From BJGV01 sp964194745 (GTDB lineage Bacteria; Pseudomonadota; Gammaproteobacteria; Burkholderiales; Nitrosomonadaceae), in assembly GCA_965248035.1 (NCBI GenBank), contig OZ252054.1:1116001-1180000 (forward strand): a stretch of DNA of 64,000 nt. The letters are read 5' to 3'. This document shows positions 9,216 to 18,282 of the stretch, piece by piece. Under the pieces are notes generated by a model. The model had not been told where the DNA came from. It saw only the letters and a list, made by a program, of their open reading frames with translations, and made no database searches. Position numbers and translations under genes: made by a program. Every line of letters begins with the position of its first letter. Within the stretch, counting starts at the first letter, position 1.

Positions 9216-10284
9216 TTAGCGCTTAAACAACTTCGTTATGCGGTCCGAATTTGGTTGTTCCACGATTCCTTTCTCAGTAACTAGGGCAGTGACTAAATCG
9301 GCCGGCGTAACGTCAAAAGCAGGATTGCAAACATTGACTTCTTTCGCCACCCACTGGTCCTCATGAAAGCCAGTTACCTCGTCAGCATTTCTTTCCTCAA
9401 TGGGAATAGCTGCTCCATTGGGGGTGGCTAGATCGATGGTAGATAATGGGCAGGCTACATAGAATGGGATGCTGTGACGTTTTGCTAATACAGCCACCAT
9501 GTAGGTACCGATCTTGTTCGCCACATCTCCATTTGCTGCCACGCGGTCAGCTCCAACCACCACAGCATCAATTTCACCCCGACTCATCAAATATCCTGTC
9601 ATGTTATCTGTTATGAGAGTTACTGGAATTTTCTCTTGTACCATTTCCCAGACTGTAAGCCGAGCACCCTGAAGAAATGGTCTGGTCTCACCCACAATTA
9701 CTGCAATCTGTTTGCCAACTTCTACAGCGGAACGAATGATGCCAAGGGCGGTGCCCGTGCCCGGCCGTTGCTAAAGCGCCTGCATTGCAGTGGGTGAAAA
9801 TTCTCATGTCATTAGATAGTAATGTGGCACCGAAAGCACCCATGGAACGGTTGATTCGAAAATTTTCGGCCAGCATCTCATGAGCTGCGCGCAGCAGAAC
9901 ATTGGCGATCTCGCCAGAAGTACGCCAAGCAGTATCTTTCCAAAGGGCTCGCATCCGTTTGAGCGCCCAGAACAAGTTCATTGCAGTGGGTCGACTTTCT
10001 GCCAATACTTTGAAGGCTTTGTCCATGGCGCTAGCAAATTCTCTAGGTGTAGTACTTCGCAACCTCTGTGCTTCCAACGCCACACCATAAGCAGAAGTGC
10101 AACCGATTATTGGAGCCCCACGCACCACCATAGAGCGAATACCCTCTGCTACCTCTATCGCTGAATTAAAGGTAAGATATTCAAATCGAGTGGGCAACAC
10201 ACGCTGGTTAAGCATTTCCAAACGTCCATCCTTCCAACGCAGCGCTTCCACTGATTGTTTCACGCTTCTTTTAATCACATTCAA
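9216..10284 (-). pseudogene. mtnA: S-methyl-5-thioribose-1-phosphate isomerase, frameshifted
   Basis: MtnA isomerises methylthioribose 1-phosphate in the methionine salvage pathway. The N-terminal frame (10284 to 9688) reads through HCNAGALATAGHG and then goes out of frame. The C-terminal frame (to 9216) continues with GETRPFLQGARLT, the GADRVAANGDVANKIGTY motif and the family end. Removing one base in the repeated GGGCACGGGCAC at 9751-9762 restores GHGTALGIIRSAVEVGKQI and a normal product of about 355 residues. The start is TTG, overlapping the apt stop as TTGA, so the two were co-translated. Either a real inactivating insertion or a sequencing error; the family assignment is firm. Confidence 0.9.
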
Positions 10285-10808
10285 TCTCCTTCAAATTTAC
10301 AAAGGGAGAAAACTTTTTGACCGCGTTTTTCCAGTCGCAAACTACCACCAAGATCAGGCAAATCGATAACAAAACAACACTCTACAATCTTGCCACCCAA
10401 AGACTCAATTAGTTTCACAGCTGCTTCTGCTGTGCCTCCAGTGGCTATCAGGTCATCTACCAGCAGTATGTGCTCACCTTGAGAAATGGCATCTATATGG
10501 ATTTCAATACAATCGGTACCATATTCCAGCTTATAGTCATGACTACGTGTTTCCGCAGGTAGCTTGCCTTTCTTGCGAATCGGTACGAAGCCCACGCCAA
10601 GCTGGAATGCAAGCGCCGCACCGATGATAAACCCACGAGCTTCTATTCCAACTACTCTATCGATTTTTACACCAATAAAACGATTAACAAATTCGTTGAT
10701 TGTGATACGAAAACCTATCGGGTCTTTTAACAGTGTTGTGATGTCCCGAAACATTACACCTTGCTTGGGATAATGAGGAACGGTTCTGATTCGTGACTTA
10801 ATGGGCAT
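10281..10808 (-). CDS. apt: Adenine phosphoribosyltransferase
   Basis: Apt salvages adenine to AMP using PRPP. This fits a pairing with mtnA, because methylthioadenosine breakdown releases adenine. The 175 residues contain the GIEARGFIIGAALA segment and the PRPP-binding loop ILLVDDLIATGGTAEAAV near residue 115. A GGAG lies 7 bases before the ATG. Its stop codon overlaps the mtnA start. Confidence 0.96.
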   Translation of the reverse strand: MPIKSRIRTVPHYPKQGVMFRDITTLLKDPIGFRITINEFVNRFIGVKIDRVVGIEARGFIIGAALAFQLGVGFVPIRKKGKLPAETRSHDYKLEYGTDCIEIHIDAISQGEHILLVDDLIATGGTAEAAVKLIESLGGKIVECCFVIDLPDLGGSLRLEKRGQKVFSLCKFEGD

Positions 10809-11124
10809 AGGGTATCTCCAGGAGAAATAAGAACTAATAAATAGTAAGGCACTATAATGCGATGCTCGGAATCAGTGTAGAGTTTTAAGACAGTGCAACT
10901 TATTAAAACCCTCCCAGAAGATTGGTGAATCTGATAGAAATAATACAATAAACTGCATACTTGCCAGTTCTATGCGGTTTTAAGGCCTTGAGAAAACGGA
11001 GATCTAATGAATAGTCCAGTTTATTACTGTGGATTTTCTTTAAGCAGGACAAATTCATGAGGTAGTATAGCAACCAGTTATATATTATGAGCACACCCCG
11101 CCAGTAATTTAGGAGACTTATCTG
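10809..11124. other. Intergenic region between divergent apt and the DUF2062 gene
   Basis: About 316 bases without a convincing gene. It must hold the leftward promoter of apt and the rightward promoter of the DUF2062 gene. I see no strong hairpin or repeat. A long open frame on the minus strand crosses it but mainly shadows the DUF2062 gene. Confidence 0.5.
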
Positions 11125-11676
11125 GTGCCGCGAAAATTTTTCAAAAAATATCTTCCTTCCCACGAGAGCGTCCATCAGAATCGATTTATCGGAATGTTCG
11201 GGAATCTGCTGCATCATCACAACTTGTGGCACCTTAATCGTCACTCGGTAGCAGGCGGAGTCGCAGTTGGCTTGTTTGCAGGCCTGATACCCGGAAGCAA
11301 TCCAGTTCAATTCTTTTTCGCTTCCATGCTCGCTATAGTGTTCAAAGTGAATCTTCCAGTGGCAGTATTGACCACACTTTATTCCAATCCTTTGACCATC
11401 GTACCGATTTATCTTGCTGCATATACCATTGGTAAGTTTGTAATCGGTAACGGTACAATCAATATGCTCCAAGTCGAGTTTTCTTTGTTAGACAAAAATA
11501 TTAATGAATGGATTCCTTCCATGATCGATCGGCTAGCTTCTCTTGGAAGACCTTTATTGACCGGAATATTTCTGCTGGCGATACTACTTTCAATAATAGG
11601 TTATTTCACAGTACGTGGAGTATGGCGACTATACGTAATTTATGCATGGCGTAAACGGGCGCAACGATACCATTGA
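11125..11676 (+). CDS. DUF2062 membrane protein
   Basis: A 183-residue inner-membrane protein of the DUF2062 family; function unknown. It starts with GTG after AGGAGA, 9 bases upstream. The N-terminal cytoplasmic part contains the family pattern LWHLNRHSVAGGVAVGLFAGLIPGSNPVQ (seen here as RHSVAGGVAVGLFAGLIPG). Three hydrophobic segments follow (around residues 50-75, 80-105 and 150-172). It is followed by a DNA glycosylase after 14 bases. The domain call is from recognised sequence pattern only. Confidence 0.8.
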   Translation: MPRKFFKKYLPSHESVHQNRFIGMFGNLLHHHNLWHLNRHSVAGGVAVGLFAGLIPGSNPVQFFFASMLAIVFKVNLPVAVLTTLYSNPLTIVPIYLAAYTIGKFVIGNGTINMLQVEFSLLDKNINEWIPSMIDRLASLGRPLLTGIFLLAILLSIIGYFTVRGVWRLYVIYAWRKRAQRYH

Positions 11677-11690
11677 TGATTGGTTAATAA

Positions 11691-12308
11691 ATGATCCCAG
11701 AGCACTGGAAACAAGCAACTCAAGAGCTTGCTATGCGTGATGAAGTGATGCATAAGCTTATATTATGCTTCAAAGGGGCTACGCTACGTTCGCATGGTGA
11801 TGCCTTTACTACTCTGGCGCGTTCCATCGTCGGCCAGCAGATTTCTGTGAAGGCAGCAGAAAGTGTTTGGCATAAAGTAGTCACTACAGTCTCTGAGATT
11901 ACGCCACATACAGTTCATGACATAGGAAAAGACGTACTAAGAAGTTGTGGCCTGTCACAGAGAAAAGTAGTTTATCTACAAGACCTATCGCTGCACTTTA
12001 TTAGCAAAGACTTCAATGAGGCTACATGGCAGAAGATGGATGACGAAGCGCTCATTTTAGAACTGACGCGGGTAAAAGGCATAGGGCGCTGGACCGCTGA
12101 AATGTTTTTGATCTTTCATATGCTGCGCCCGGACGTGCTGCCGATGAACGATCTGGGCCTAAAACGCGCTTTAAGTATGCACTATAATGCCAACCAACCT
12201 GTAAGCGAGCTTAAGATACGTACAATTTCTGAGTTATGGAAACCATGGCGATCTGTAGCGACGTGGTATTTGTGGCGCAGCCTTGATCCGTTGCCGGTAG
12301 CATACTAA
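11691..12308 (+). CDS. DNA-3-methyladenine glycosylase II family protein (HhH-GPD)
   Basis: Base-excision repair glycosylase of the AlkA type. The 205-residue protein lacks the N-terminal AlkA domain and matches the short HhH-GPD form common in betaproteobacteria. The early segment SIVGQQISVKAAESVWHK, the helix-hairpin-helix LTRVKGIGRWTAEMFLIF (about residues 125-142) and the catalytic Asp in VLPMNDLGLKRAL are visible. It is expected to excise alkylated purines. Confident on family, less on exact substrate. Confidence 0.9.
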   Translation: MIPEHWKQATQELAMRDEVMHKLILCFKGATLRSHGDAFTTLARSIVGQQISVKAAESVWHKVVTTVSEITPHTVHDIGKDVLRSCGLSQRKVVYLQDLSLHFISKDFNEATWQKMDDEALILELTRVKGIGRWTAEMFLIFHMLRPDVLPMNDLGLKRALSMHYNANQPVSELKIRTISELWKPWRSVATWYLWRSLDPLPVAY

Positions 12309-12338
12309 AACTCCAGTCCAGAATGCGTTTTGTCGTTA

Positions 12339-12659
12339 CTAAAAGAAAAAATAGTTTCCCAAGAAATACATTCCCGCTAGTAACAAAATACCCATCAATA
12401 TGTTGACTAATGTATCTCCCTTGTCGCTAGCGAACAGCCCATTCAACCATTTTTTGACAACAACAATCGAAATTACGAAAACAGGAATAGCCATGACCAG
12501 GAAATGAAATTCCATGCTCCAAACACTGCCTAACCAGCCGCTAACCCAGCCCCCGTGACGAAATAGACCATAGGAAATACCAGAAATTCCTGCGATGACA
12601 AATGCAACGTAGAATAATGACAGAATGAGCTGAAAAGATTCTTTATAAGACTCTTTCAT
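12339..12659 (-). CDS. Small three-helix membrane protein of unknown function
   Basis: I chose the ATG at 12659 (MKESYKESFQLIL) because the longer upstream reading runs into lolD on the same strand in another frame. The 106 residues contain three hydrophobic segments (about 9-32, 45-70 and 85-105) with a short charged loop KKWLNGLFASDKGD before the last. No family recognised. It lies 73 bases downstream of lolD and may be co-transcribed with the Lol genes. Confidence 0.55.
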   Translation of the reverse strand: MKESYKESFQLILSLFYVAFVIAGISGISYGLFRHGGWVSGWLGSVWSMEFHFLVMAIPVFVISIVVVKKWLNGLFASDKGDTLVNILMGILLLAGMYFLGNYFFF

Positions 12660-12732
12660 AGGACCACTATTAATCGATGAGAGGAAAACGGACTGCAATA
12701 AACCCAGCCTGCATTTTTCACAATAACATCTT

Positions 12733-13410
12733 TCATTCAGCCAGCATACCATCAACCAACTGTAATGTCCTTCCTGTCCGTTTTGCCAGAAGTGGATCAT
12801 GGGTAACAATGATAAGACTTGCACCAGCGCCACGGTTAAGCTCTAGCATAAGCTCATAGACCTCACCTGCAGTGTGCCGGTCAAGATTGCCGGTTGGCTC
12901 ATCAGCAAGGATACAAGCAGGTTTGGTGACTAATGCGCGTGCTACTGCTGCACGCTGACGCTCCCCTCCTGAAAGCTCTCCTGGCGTGTGAGACAGGCGG
13001 TGACCCAAACCGACCTGCTTCAATACCTCTGCTGCATGATCGTAAGATTCATTGCTGTTCATATGCCGGATTAACAGTGGCATGGCGACATTCTCAAGCG
13101 CGCTGAATTCTGGTAGCAGATGGTGAAACTGATAAACAAAACCAAGCGACTGGTTACGTAGCTGACATCTTTCTTCTTCATTTATAGCAGCAATATTCTG
13201 GCCCATAATCTGGATATCACCAGTGGTAGGCACATCTAGCCCGCCTAGTAGGTGCAGCAACGTGCTTTTTCCGGAACCGGATATGCCAACAATGGCAAGC
13301 GTTTCACCTGCTACCACATGCAGGTTTATACCCATAAGTACCGGCACCTCGAACTTCCCCTGATAGTAACTTTTACGTAAATTGCTACAGGAAAGAATTA
13401 GCTCATTCAT
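12733..13410 (-). CDS. lolD: Lipoprotein-releasing ABC transporter ATP-binding protein
   Basis: LolD is the ATPase of LolCDE, which extracts outer-membrane lipoproteins from the inner membrane and hands them to LolA. At 225 residues it shows Walker A GISGSGKSTLLHLLGG, the Q-loop region FVYQFHHLLPEFSALENV, signature ELSGGERQRAAVARAL and Walker B ACILADEPTGNLD. The FQFHxLLPEF pattern after the Q-loop is LolD-specific. It overlaps the upstream permease gene by 8 bases, showing translational coupling. Confidence 0.96.
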   Translation of the reverse strand: MNELILSCSNLRKSYYQGKFEVPVLMGINLHVVAGETLAIVGISGSGKSTLLHLLGGLDVPTTGDIQIMGQNIAAINEEERCQLRNQSLGFVYQFHHLLPEFSALENVAMPLLIRHMNSNESYDHAAEVLKQVGLGHRLSHTPGELSGGERQRAAVARALVTKPACILADEPTGNLDRHTAGEVYELMLELNRGAGASLIIVTHDPLLAKRTGRTLQLVDGMLAE

Positions 13411-14650
13411 ATCTTAGTGCTTCTGCTGGATTGACCTTGGATGCCCGGTAGCTCGGATAAATCGTTGCTAGTATGGTCAACCCAAACGATACGATAGCAA
13501 CCGTCACTATATCAGCGAGATGAGGGTCTGACGGGATTTTGCTGATGTAATAAACCTCGCGTGACAAAAACTGAACGGTAAACAAATACTCAATTAACGC
13601 AATTACTGATTCCACGTTGAATGCCAGCAATACACCCCCAACCACCCCCAATATCGTACCAAAGACACCAATTAGAGTGCCCTGTACAATAAAGATTTTC
13701 ATGATACTTCGTGGGCTTGCTCCAAGGGTGCGTAGAATAGCAATATCAGGTTGCTTGTCAGTTACTGCCATGACCAGGGTAGAAACAATATTGAAAGCTG
13801 CGACTGCAATGATTAAAGCAAGAATAAGAGAGAGCATTCGCTTTTCAATCTGGATTGCACGAAAATAATTAGCATGCTGACTGGTCCAATCGCTAATGTA
13901 TGTATTTGAAGAAATTATTGGTGCAAGTTCTCGCACCACTTGTGGTGCTTGGAACAGGTCGTGCAGTTTCAGTCTTACGCCTGACACTAGGCCACCCTTC
14001 ATACGATATAATTTTTGTGCATCCGCTATATGGATTAATACCAACGACGAGTCGTATTCAAAATGTCCCGCTTTAAAAATACCGGCAATGGTGAATTGTT
14101 TGAGACGCGGCAGTATTCCTACTGGCGTCATCTGCCCTTGTGGTGAGATTAATACGATCTTATCGCCTTTGGACACACCCAAAGTTCGTGCCAGTTCTGT
14201 GCCAACAACGATGCCAAACTCTCCTGGTGCAAGGTTGTTTAGTTTTCCACTTACCATCATATGGGAAAAATCAGCAACCTTGTCTTCCATATTAGGCAGG
14301 ATACCGCGCACTAATACGCCACGTACAGCTTGATTGAACGACACCATGCCCTGGGCGCTAACGTATGGTGCAGCCGCTTCTACTTGTGAGTGCTTGGTTG
14401 CTTCCTTCGCAACCCCTTGCCAGTCGGCAAGTCTTTCATTTACGCCGCTTACCTGGATGTGCGATGCTACTCCTAAAATACGCGTACGTACTTCTTTCTG
14501 GAAACCGTTCATTACCGACATCACCGTTATAAGGGCCGTCATGCCAAGCGTGATACCCAAAAGAGAAATCAATGAAATAAACGAAATGAAGTGATTGCGG
14601 CGTTTTGCACGCGTGTAGCGAAAACCAATGAAGAGTTCATAAGAAGGCAC
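13403..14650 (-). CDS. Lipoprotein-releasing ABC transporter permease LolC/LolE
   Basis: Membrane subunit of the Lol exporter, 415 residues. Topology is typical: an N-terminal transmembrane helix after the conserved FIGFRYTRAKRRNHFISFIS stretch (given here as FIGFRYTRAKRR), a large periplasmic MacB-like domain, and three C-terminal helices with the FtsX-like segment (DIAILRTLGASPRSIMKIF). Only one permease gene is present, so it could be the single LolF-like or a LolC/E homologue working as a homodimer, unless a second gene lies elsewhere. Confidence 0.92.
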   Translation of the reverse strand: MPSYELFIGFRYTRAKRRNHFISFISLISLLGITLGMTALITVMSVMNGFQKEVRTRILGVASHIQVSGVNERLADWQGVAKEATKHSQVEAAAPYVSAQGMVSFNQAVRGVLVRGILPNMEDKVADFSHMMVSGKLNNLAPGEFGIVVGTELARTLGVSKGDKIVLISPQGQMTPVGILPRLKQFTIAGIFKAGHFEYDSSLVLIHIADAQKLYRMKGGLVSGVRLKLHDLFQAPQVVRELAPIISSNTYISDWTSQHANYFRAIQIEKRMLSLILALIIAVAAFNIVSTLVMAVTDKQPDIAILRTLGASPRSIMKIFIVQGTLIGVFGTILGVVGGVLLAFNVESVIALIEYLFTVQFLSREVYYISKIPSDPHLADIVTVAIVSFGLTILATIYPSYRASKVNPAEALRYE

Positions 14651-15182
14651 AGATAAAACACCTAAATATAAGAAGGAATTTCAGAGTTTGCCACATCCCG
14701 TCTGTGCTTAACAGAGAACCGAGTTGAACAGGATAACCACAACCCAATTTTCTTTCATTAAAATGCTTCTTTTTGCGGTTAAATAACGTTCTGTGCTACA
14801 TGCATGATTATACTCTGAATTTTATAAAATTCACCGTGCGCTCTTGATGCAAGAGTTCATCCTGGAAAGGGTAAAAATCTTTCAATATGAGGTATGCGCT
14901 TATCTCCTCGTCAAACCGGTTTTTGCCCTACAAGATTCTAATGGCAATTGAATTGGTTTCTTTAATTCGAAAGCTAGCCTTAGCATTTAGTAATGTGTAA
15001 ATAGTTATCGGTACTCAATGAAACAAATTTTATGAATAAAGCACTAACAAGTTTGTGGATAAAACGAATAGATTGAACATTAGCATTCTTTTCGTCCAAG
15101 AAGTTGTACAGGTTTAAATAGATTTGGGCTGTGAAATTATTGGGGTATGGAAGAATATAAATTCAGTTGATTCACTTTTCAT
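14651..15182. other. 532-base gene-free stretch between fur and the Lol permease
   Basis: AT-rich, with no open frame longer than a few dozen codons and no evident coding remnant. It should contain the leftward promoter of the Lol operon. I see no strong terminator after fur. Nothing else can be supported. Confidence 0.5.
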
Positions 15183-15611
15183 TCACACCTTACGATACTC
15201 GCAAGTCGGTTTTACACAATCCACATAAAGTGACAGCGAGTGTTCATGAATGACAAAGCCGCGATCTTTAGCAATTTTAACCTGACGTTTTTCAATCTCT
15301 TCGTCATAGAACTCACCAACATGGCCACATTGCAGGCACACTAGATGATCATGGTGATCGCCGCGATTAAGTTCAAATACTGCTTTACCACTTTCAAAGT
15401 GGTGACGTTTTAAAACCCCGGCCTGTTCGAACTGTGTTAATACTCGATAGACAGTAGCAAGGCCGATATCCTCGCCTTCGCTTATCAAAGATCGATATAC
15501 ATCTTCCGCTGATAGATGCTGAATCACAGTATTTTCAAACAAACTGAGTATTCGTAGACGTGGTAGTGTGGCCTTAAGGCCCATAGTTTTAAGATCGCTT
15601 GGTTTACTCAT
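15183..15611 (-). CDS. fur: Ferric uptake regulator
   Basis: Fur is the Fe(II)-dependent repressor of iron-acquisition genes. The ATG at 15611 (MSKPSDLKTMGLKATLPRL) gives the standard 142-residue protein; a longer frame to 15647 is possible but unlikely. Visible elements are the winged-helix DNA-binding half (SAEDVYRSLISEGEDIGLATVYR), the metal site HHDHLVCLQCGHVGEF with its CxxC, and the C-terminal CVKPTCEYRK. It is divergent from bamE with about 75 bases between starts, the usual betaproteobacterial fur/bamE arrangement. Confidence 0.96.
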   Translation of the reverse strand: MSKPSDLKTMGLKATLPRLRILSLFENTVIQHLSAEDVYRSLISEGEDIGLATVYRVLTQFEQAGVLKRHHFESGKAVFELNRGDHHDHLVCLQCGHVGEFYDEEIEKRQVKIAKDRGFVIHEHSLSLYVDCVKPTCEYRKV

Positions 15612-15685
15612 AGTTATGTCCGCCCGGCAAATTAAATACTGTATCATATAACTCTAAATCTGCTTTGAAAACATATGTTGTCGCG

Positions 15686-16243
15686 ATGCACGCTAAAATA
15701 TTCACGTTGCTTGTTTTGTTGCTTATAGCTGGGTGTTCGTCCGTACCATCTGTGCTCTATAAAATTGATGTGCAGCAGGGTAACGTTATAACCCAGGAAA
15801 TGGTGGAAAAGCTGAAACCTGGCATGACTAGATCACAAGTTCGTTTTGTACTTGGTTCTGCGTTGATTGGCGACATTTTTCATGAAAATCGTTGGGATTA
15901 TGTTTACCGCCTTATGCAGAATGGTATTCTAATCGAGCTATATAAGCTAACAGTATTTTTCGAAGAAGACAAGCTGGCGCGGACCGAGGGTGATTTCTCA
16001 GAATCATTCGCCTCTGTTTCACCTCAATTAGTTGAGCCCGCTAAATTTCCTACCGAGGAAAAACGGGACACGGAGCTTTCACCAGAACCAACCGTTCCTA
16101 ATTCGGAACAGGACGTGCCCACGATACTTGCTATAGAGGAAAAGTACGACACGACATCTTCATCAGAACCAACCGTTCCTAGTGTAGAAGAGGTTTTACC
16201 TCCACCTCCACCCGGAATTGCAGATGGTATAGAGGCAGATTAA
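15686..16243 (+). CDS. bamE: Outer membrane assembly lipoprotein BamE
   Basis: BamE (SmpA/OmlA) is a lipoprotein of the BAM complex. I start it at the ATG at 15686, giving a signal peptide ending at the lipobox IAGC (an upstream TTG at 15665 is in frame). The BamE fold is visible as EMVEKLKPGMTRSQVRFVLG and the NRWDYVYRL segment. About 80 C-terminal residues are extra: an acidic, proline-rich tail containing two similar units around SEPTVPNSE and SEPTVPSVE with intervening KYDT-type sequence, ending PPPPPG. That tail is probably disordered. Confidence 0.93.
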   Translation: MHAKIFTLLVLLLIAGCSSVPSVLYKIDVQQGNVITQEMVEKLKPGMTRSQVRFVLGSALIGDIFHENRWDYVYRLMQNGILIELYKLTVFFEEDKLARTEGDFSESFASVSPQLVEPAKFPTEEKRDTELSPEPTVPNSEQDVPTILAIEEKYDTTSSSEPTVPSVEEVLPPPPPGIADGIEAD

Positions 16244-16304
16244 TCAAAAAGGTAAACAATCTTTTTAAGTGATACTACAAAAATAACTTTGTAGGCATAT
16301 ACAA

Positions 16305-17111
16305 ATGACGACACTGAATATTGCTGTTGCTGGAAGCTCGGGCCGCATGGGAAGAACCCTGTTGAAGGCTGTCACACAGGCTTTAGATTTGCGTCTATCT
16401 GTTGCTCTAGAGAAGACTGGCAATTCTTATCTTACGAAGGATGTGGGTGAGTTAATTGGTACCCCTTGTAGCATTGCTATTACCGATAATTTTTCTACTG
16501 TGCTTCCTGGCTGTGATGTTCTGATTGATTTCACCCACCCTGCAGGAACGCTAGAGCATCTTTCAATCTGCTGTACTGAGGGAGTGAAAATGGTGATTGG
16601 GACCACTGGTTTTTCAGTGGAACAAAAAAAGGCACTCAAGACAGCATCAAGAGATATCGCGATCGTCTTTGCGCCTAACATGAGTGTGGGCGTAAACGTT
16701 ACTTTCAAACTTTTGGATATGGTCGCCAGAGTACTAAGTGAGGGTTATGACATTGAGATCATCGAGGCCCATCATCGCCACAAAATGGATGCGCCATCAG
16801 GTACTGCATTGCATATGGGCGAAGTAGTAGCACAGGCACTTGGAAGAGATTTTTCAAAAGTTGCAGTGTATGGGCGGGAGGGGGTCACAGGCGAACGTAT
16901 ACCTTCCACCATTGGGTTTTCTGCCGTACGCGGCGGGGACATAGTTGGTGATCACACGGTGATGTTTGCAGGTACTGGCGAACGTATTGAGATTTCACAT
17001 AAAGCTAGCAGTCGTGCAACTTTCGCCGAGGGTGCGTTACGTGCCGCCCGCTTTCTAGCAGGCAAGCAATGTGGTTTGTTTGATATGCAGGACGTACTTG
17101 GGCTACGATAA
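16305..17111 (+). CDS. dapB: 4-hydroxy-tetrahydrodipicolinate reductase
   Basis: DapB performs the NAD(P)H-dependent reduction in the diaminopimelate/lysine pathway, needed for peptidoglycan. The 268 residues include the nucleotide-binding AVAGSSGRMGRTLL at the N terminus, FAPNMSVGVN, and the catalytic segment EAHHRHKMDAPSGTALHMGE with the conserved His pair and Lys (about residues 157-172). Length and motifs are normal. It lies 61 bases after bamE. Confidence 0.97.
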   Translation: MTTLNIAVAGSSGRMGRTLLKAVTQALDLRLSVALEKTGNSYLTKDVGELIGTPCSIAITDNFSTVLPGCDVLIDFTHPAGTLEHLSICCTEGVKMVIGTTGFSVEQKKALKTASRDIAIVFAPNMSVGVNVTFKLLDMVARVLSEGYDIEIIEAHHRHKMDAPSGTALHMGEVVAQALGRDFSKVAVYGREGVTGERIPSTIGFSAVRGGDIVGDHTVMFAGTGERIEISHKASSRATFAEGALRAARFLAGKQCGLFDMQDVLGLR

Positions 17112-17194
17112 CAATTTCTTCCACTGTGAGTATCACTTACGTTTTTTAGGCAGAGTAAAGAAATACTAAGACGCTCACAATGAAGGCTTTTAAT

Positions 17195-17730
17195 CTATCT
17201 TGTAATCATATACTTAGTGTGGGAGGCTAAGTAGCATTTTCTATCTTTGCTGATGAAATCGTTAGGTGAAGTGATCTGGCTCCTTATAGAATTCGACAAA
17301 AAATTAACCATACCTAAAAGCTCCACACTATGCAACATCTCAGGTACAACAATTCCAGATTTATCCAGAGATAATTCCACATCTATTCCCAAAGTATCAA
17401 CACGATATCGAAGTTTGCCCTCTATAACAACGATTTTTGCCCAAACTCCAGCTTTCGTCGAGTGATCGTTCTTCAAACCAGTGGGCAAGGATTTTTCGGT
17501 AAAAATTGGCGTTTTTTATACGTAACAAAACCATCCGGCAACTCAAATTTATCGCATAGAACACAGTTGAGAGTTCTTCCTATCTTGCTTTTACGACCCT
17601 GTTCTGTAGTAACCCAGGTTCGATTGATAAATGGTGGGGTATGCCGCACATGTTGCAGATGCTCACAACTGAGAGTAGCAACCCAATCTCCTATATCGTC
17701 ATGTCCAAATCTTATAATTGCTCGTTCCAT
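17195..17730 (-). pseudogene. DUF3565-DUF1971 protein, frameshifted
   Basis: The N-terminal frame (17730 to 17473) is a DUF3565 module: MERAIIRFGHDDIGDWVATL, then CEHLQHVRHTPPF and a CxxC-type LNCVLCDKFELPDG. The downstream frame (to 17195) is a DUF1971 cupin-like module beginning at LKNDHSTKAGVWAKIVVIEG. Adding one A to the AAAAAA run (T run at 17512-17517) joins them as TYKKTPIFTEKSLPTGLK, about 178 residues. Both modules are of unknown function; DUF1971 occurs with TehB-type tellurite-resistance proteins. Either a true frameshift, a sequencing slip, or minus-one slippage on the A6 run. Confidence 0.75.
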
Positions 17731-18025
17731 ATCTTGCAGTCACTAGGTTTGAGGAAAATATAACACAACGGTTTCTTGACTAACTTTAGTGCCTAGTCTT
17801 TTTGATTTAGTGAAATTGGTATTCATTTGTTAAAAATGTACTGGCTAATACTAGGAGATAATGGATTGGAGAGTTTACCCAACTGAAAAATTCACCCCCC
17901 TTTATTACTTATTGCTACTTTTCTTTACAACAGACTCAAAATTTGACCAAATGAACCCGGCTCCGGTGCCTTTTTCACTCTAAACAAGTAAAATACTCAT
18001 TTTATAAATTTCTAGAGGAAAGATT
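17731..18025. other. Gene-free stretch upstream of the DUF2024 gene
   Basis: About 295 bases with no open frame of note. A GC-rich patch ACCCGGCTCCGGTGCC followed by T residues near 17957-17980 may be a weak terminator. An AGAGGAAAG ribosome-binding site precedes the ATG at 18026. Confidence 0.4.
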
Positions 18026-18282
18026 ATGCAAATTCATGTCTATGATACTTATGTCAAATCTAAAGATGGTCACACAATGCACTTTGATGTATTCACTGGG
18101 GTAAAAGACGATGAAAAGCGGTTGAGTACGCTAAACAATGGCTGGTTTCAATCGACGAAGGCGATGCAGCAATTTCGAGCAAGGAATGCAGATTTTGTCA
18201 CAGCCAGAGCGCGCCCGACAACGTTGTCGAATCAATTAACAAAGACGGTTATTTCATCTACAAGATGGAGGGTTGTAAATAA
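18026..18282 (+). pseudogene. DUF2024 family protein, frameshifted
   Basis: The reading from 18026 begins MQIHVYDTYVKSKDGHTMHF, the start of DUF2024 proteins. It then leaves the family frame after DDEK. Adding one A in the AAAA at 18114-18117 restores KAVEYAKQWLVSIDEG, SSKECRFCHSQSAP and the C-terminal GYFIYKMEGCK, ending at the TAA at 18280-18282, about 85 residues and the normal length. Without correction a longer, unrelated tail runs to 18307. The function of DUF2024 is unknown. The end overlaps the convergent PqqD-like gene by 29 bases. Confidence 0.85.

Noticed and set aside
10903..11472. Long minus-strand frame of 189 codons
   Set aside because: It mostly shadows the DUF2062 gene on the other strand, which has clear family motifs and a ribosome-binding site. 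Its composition is not protein-like.
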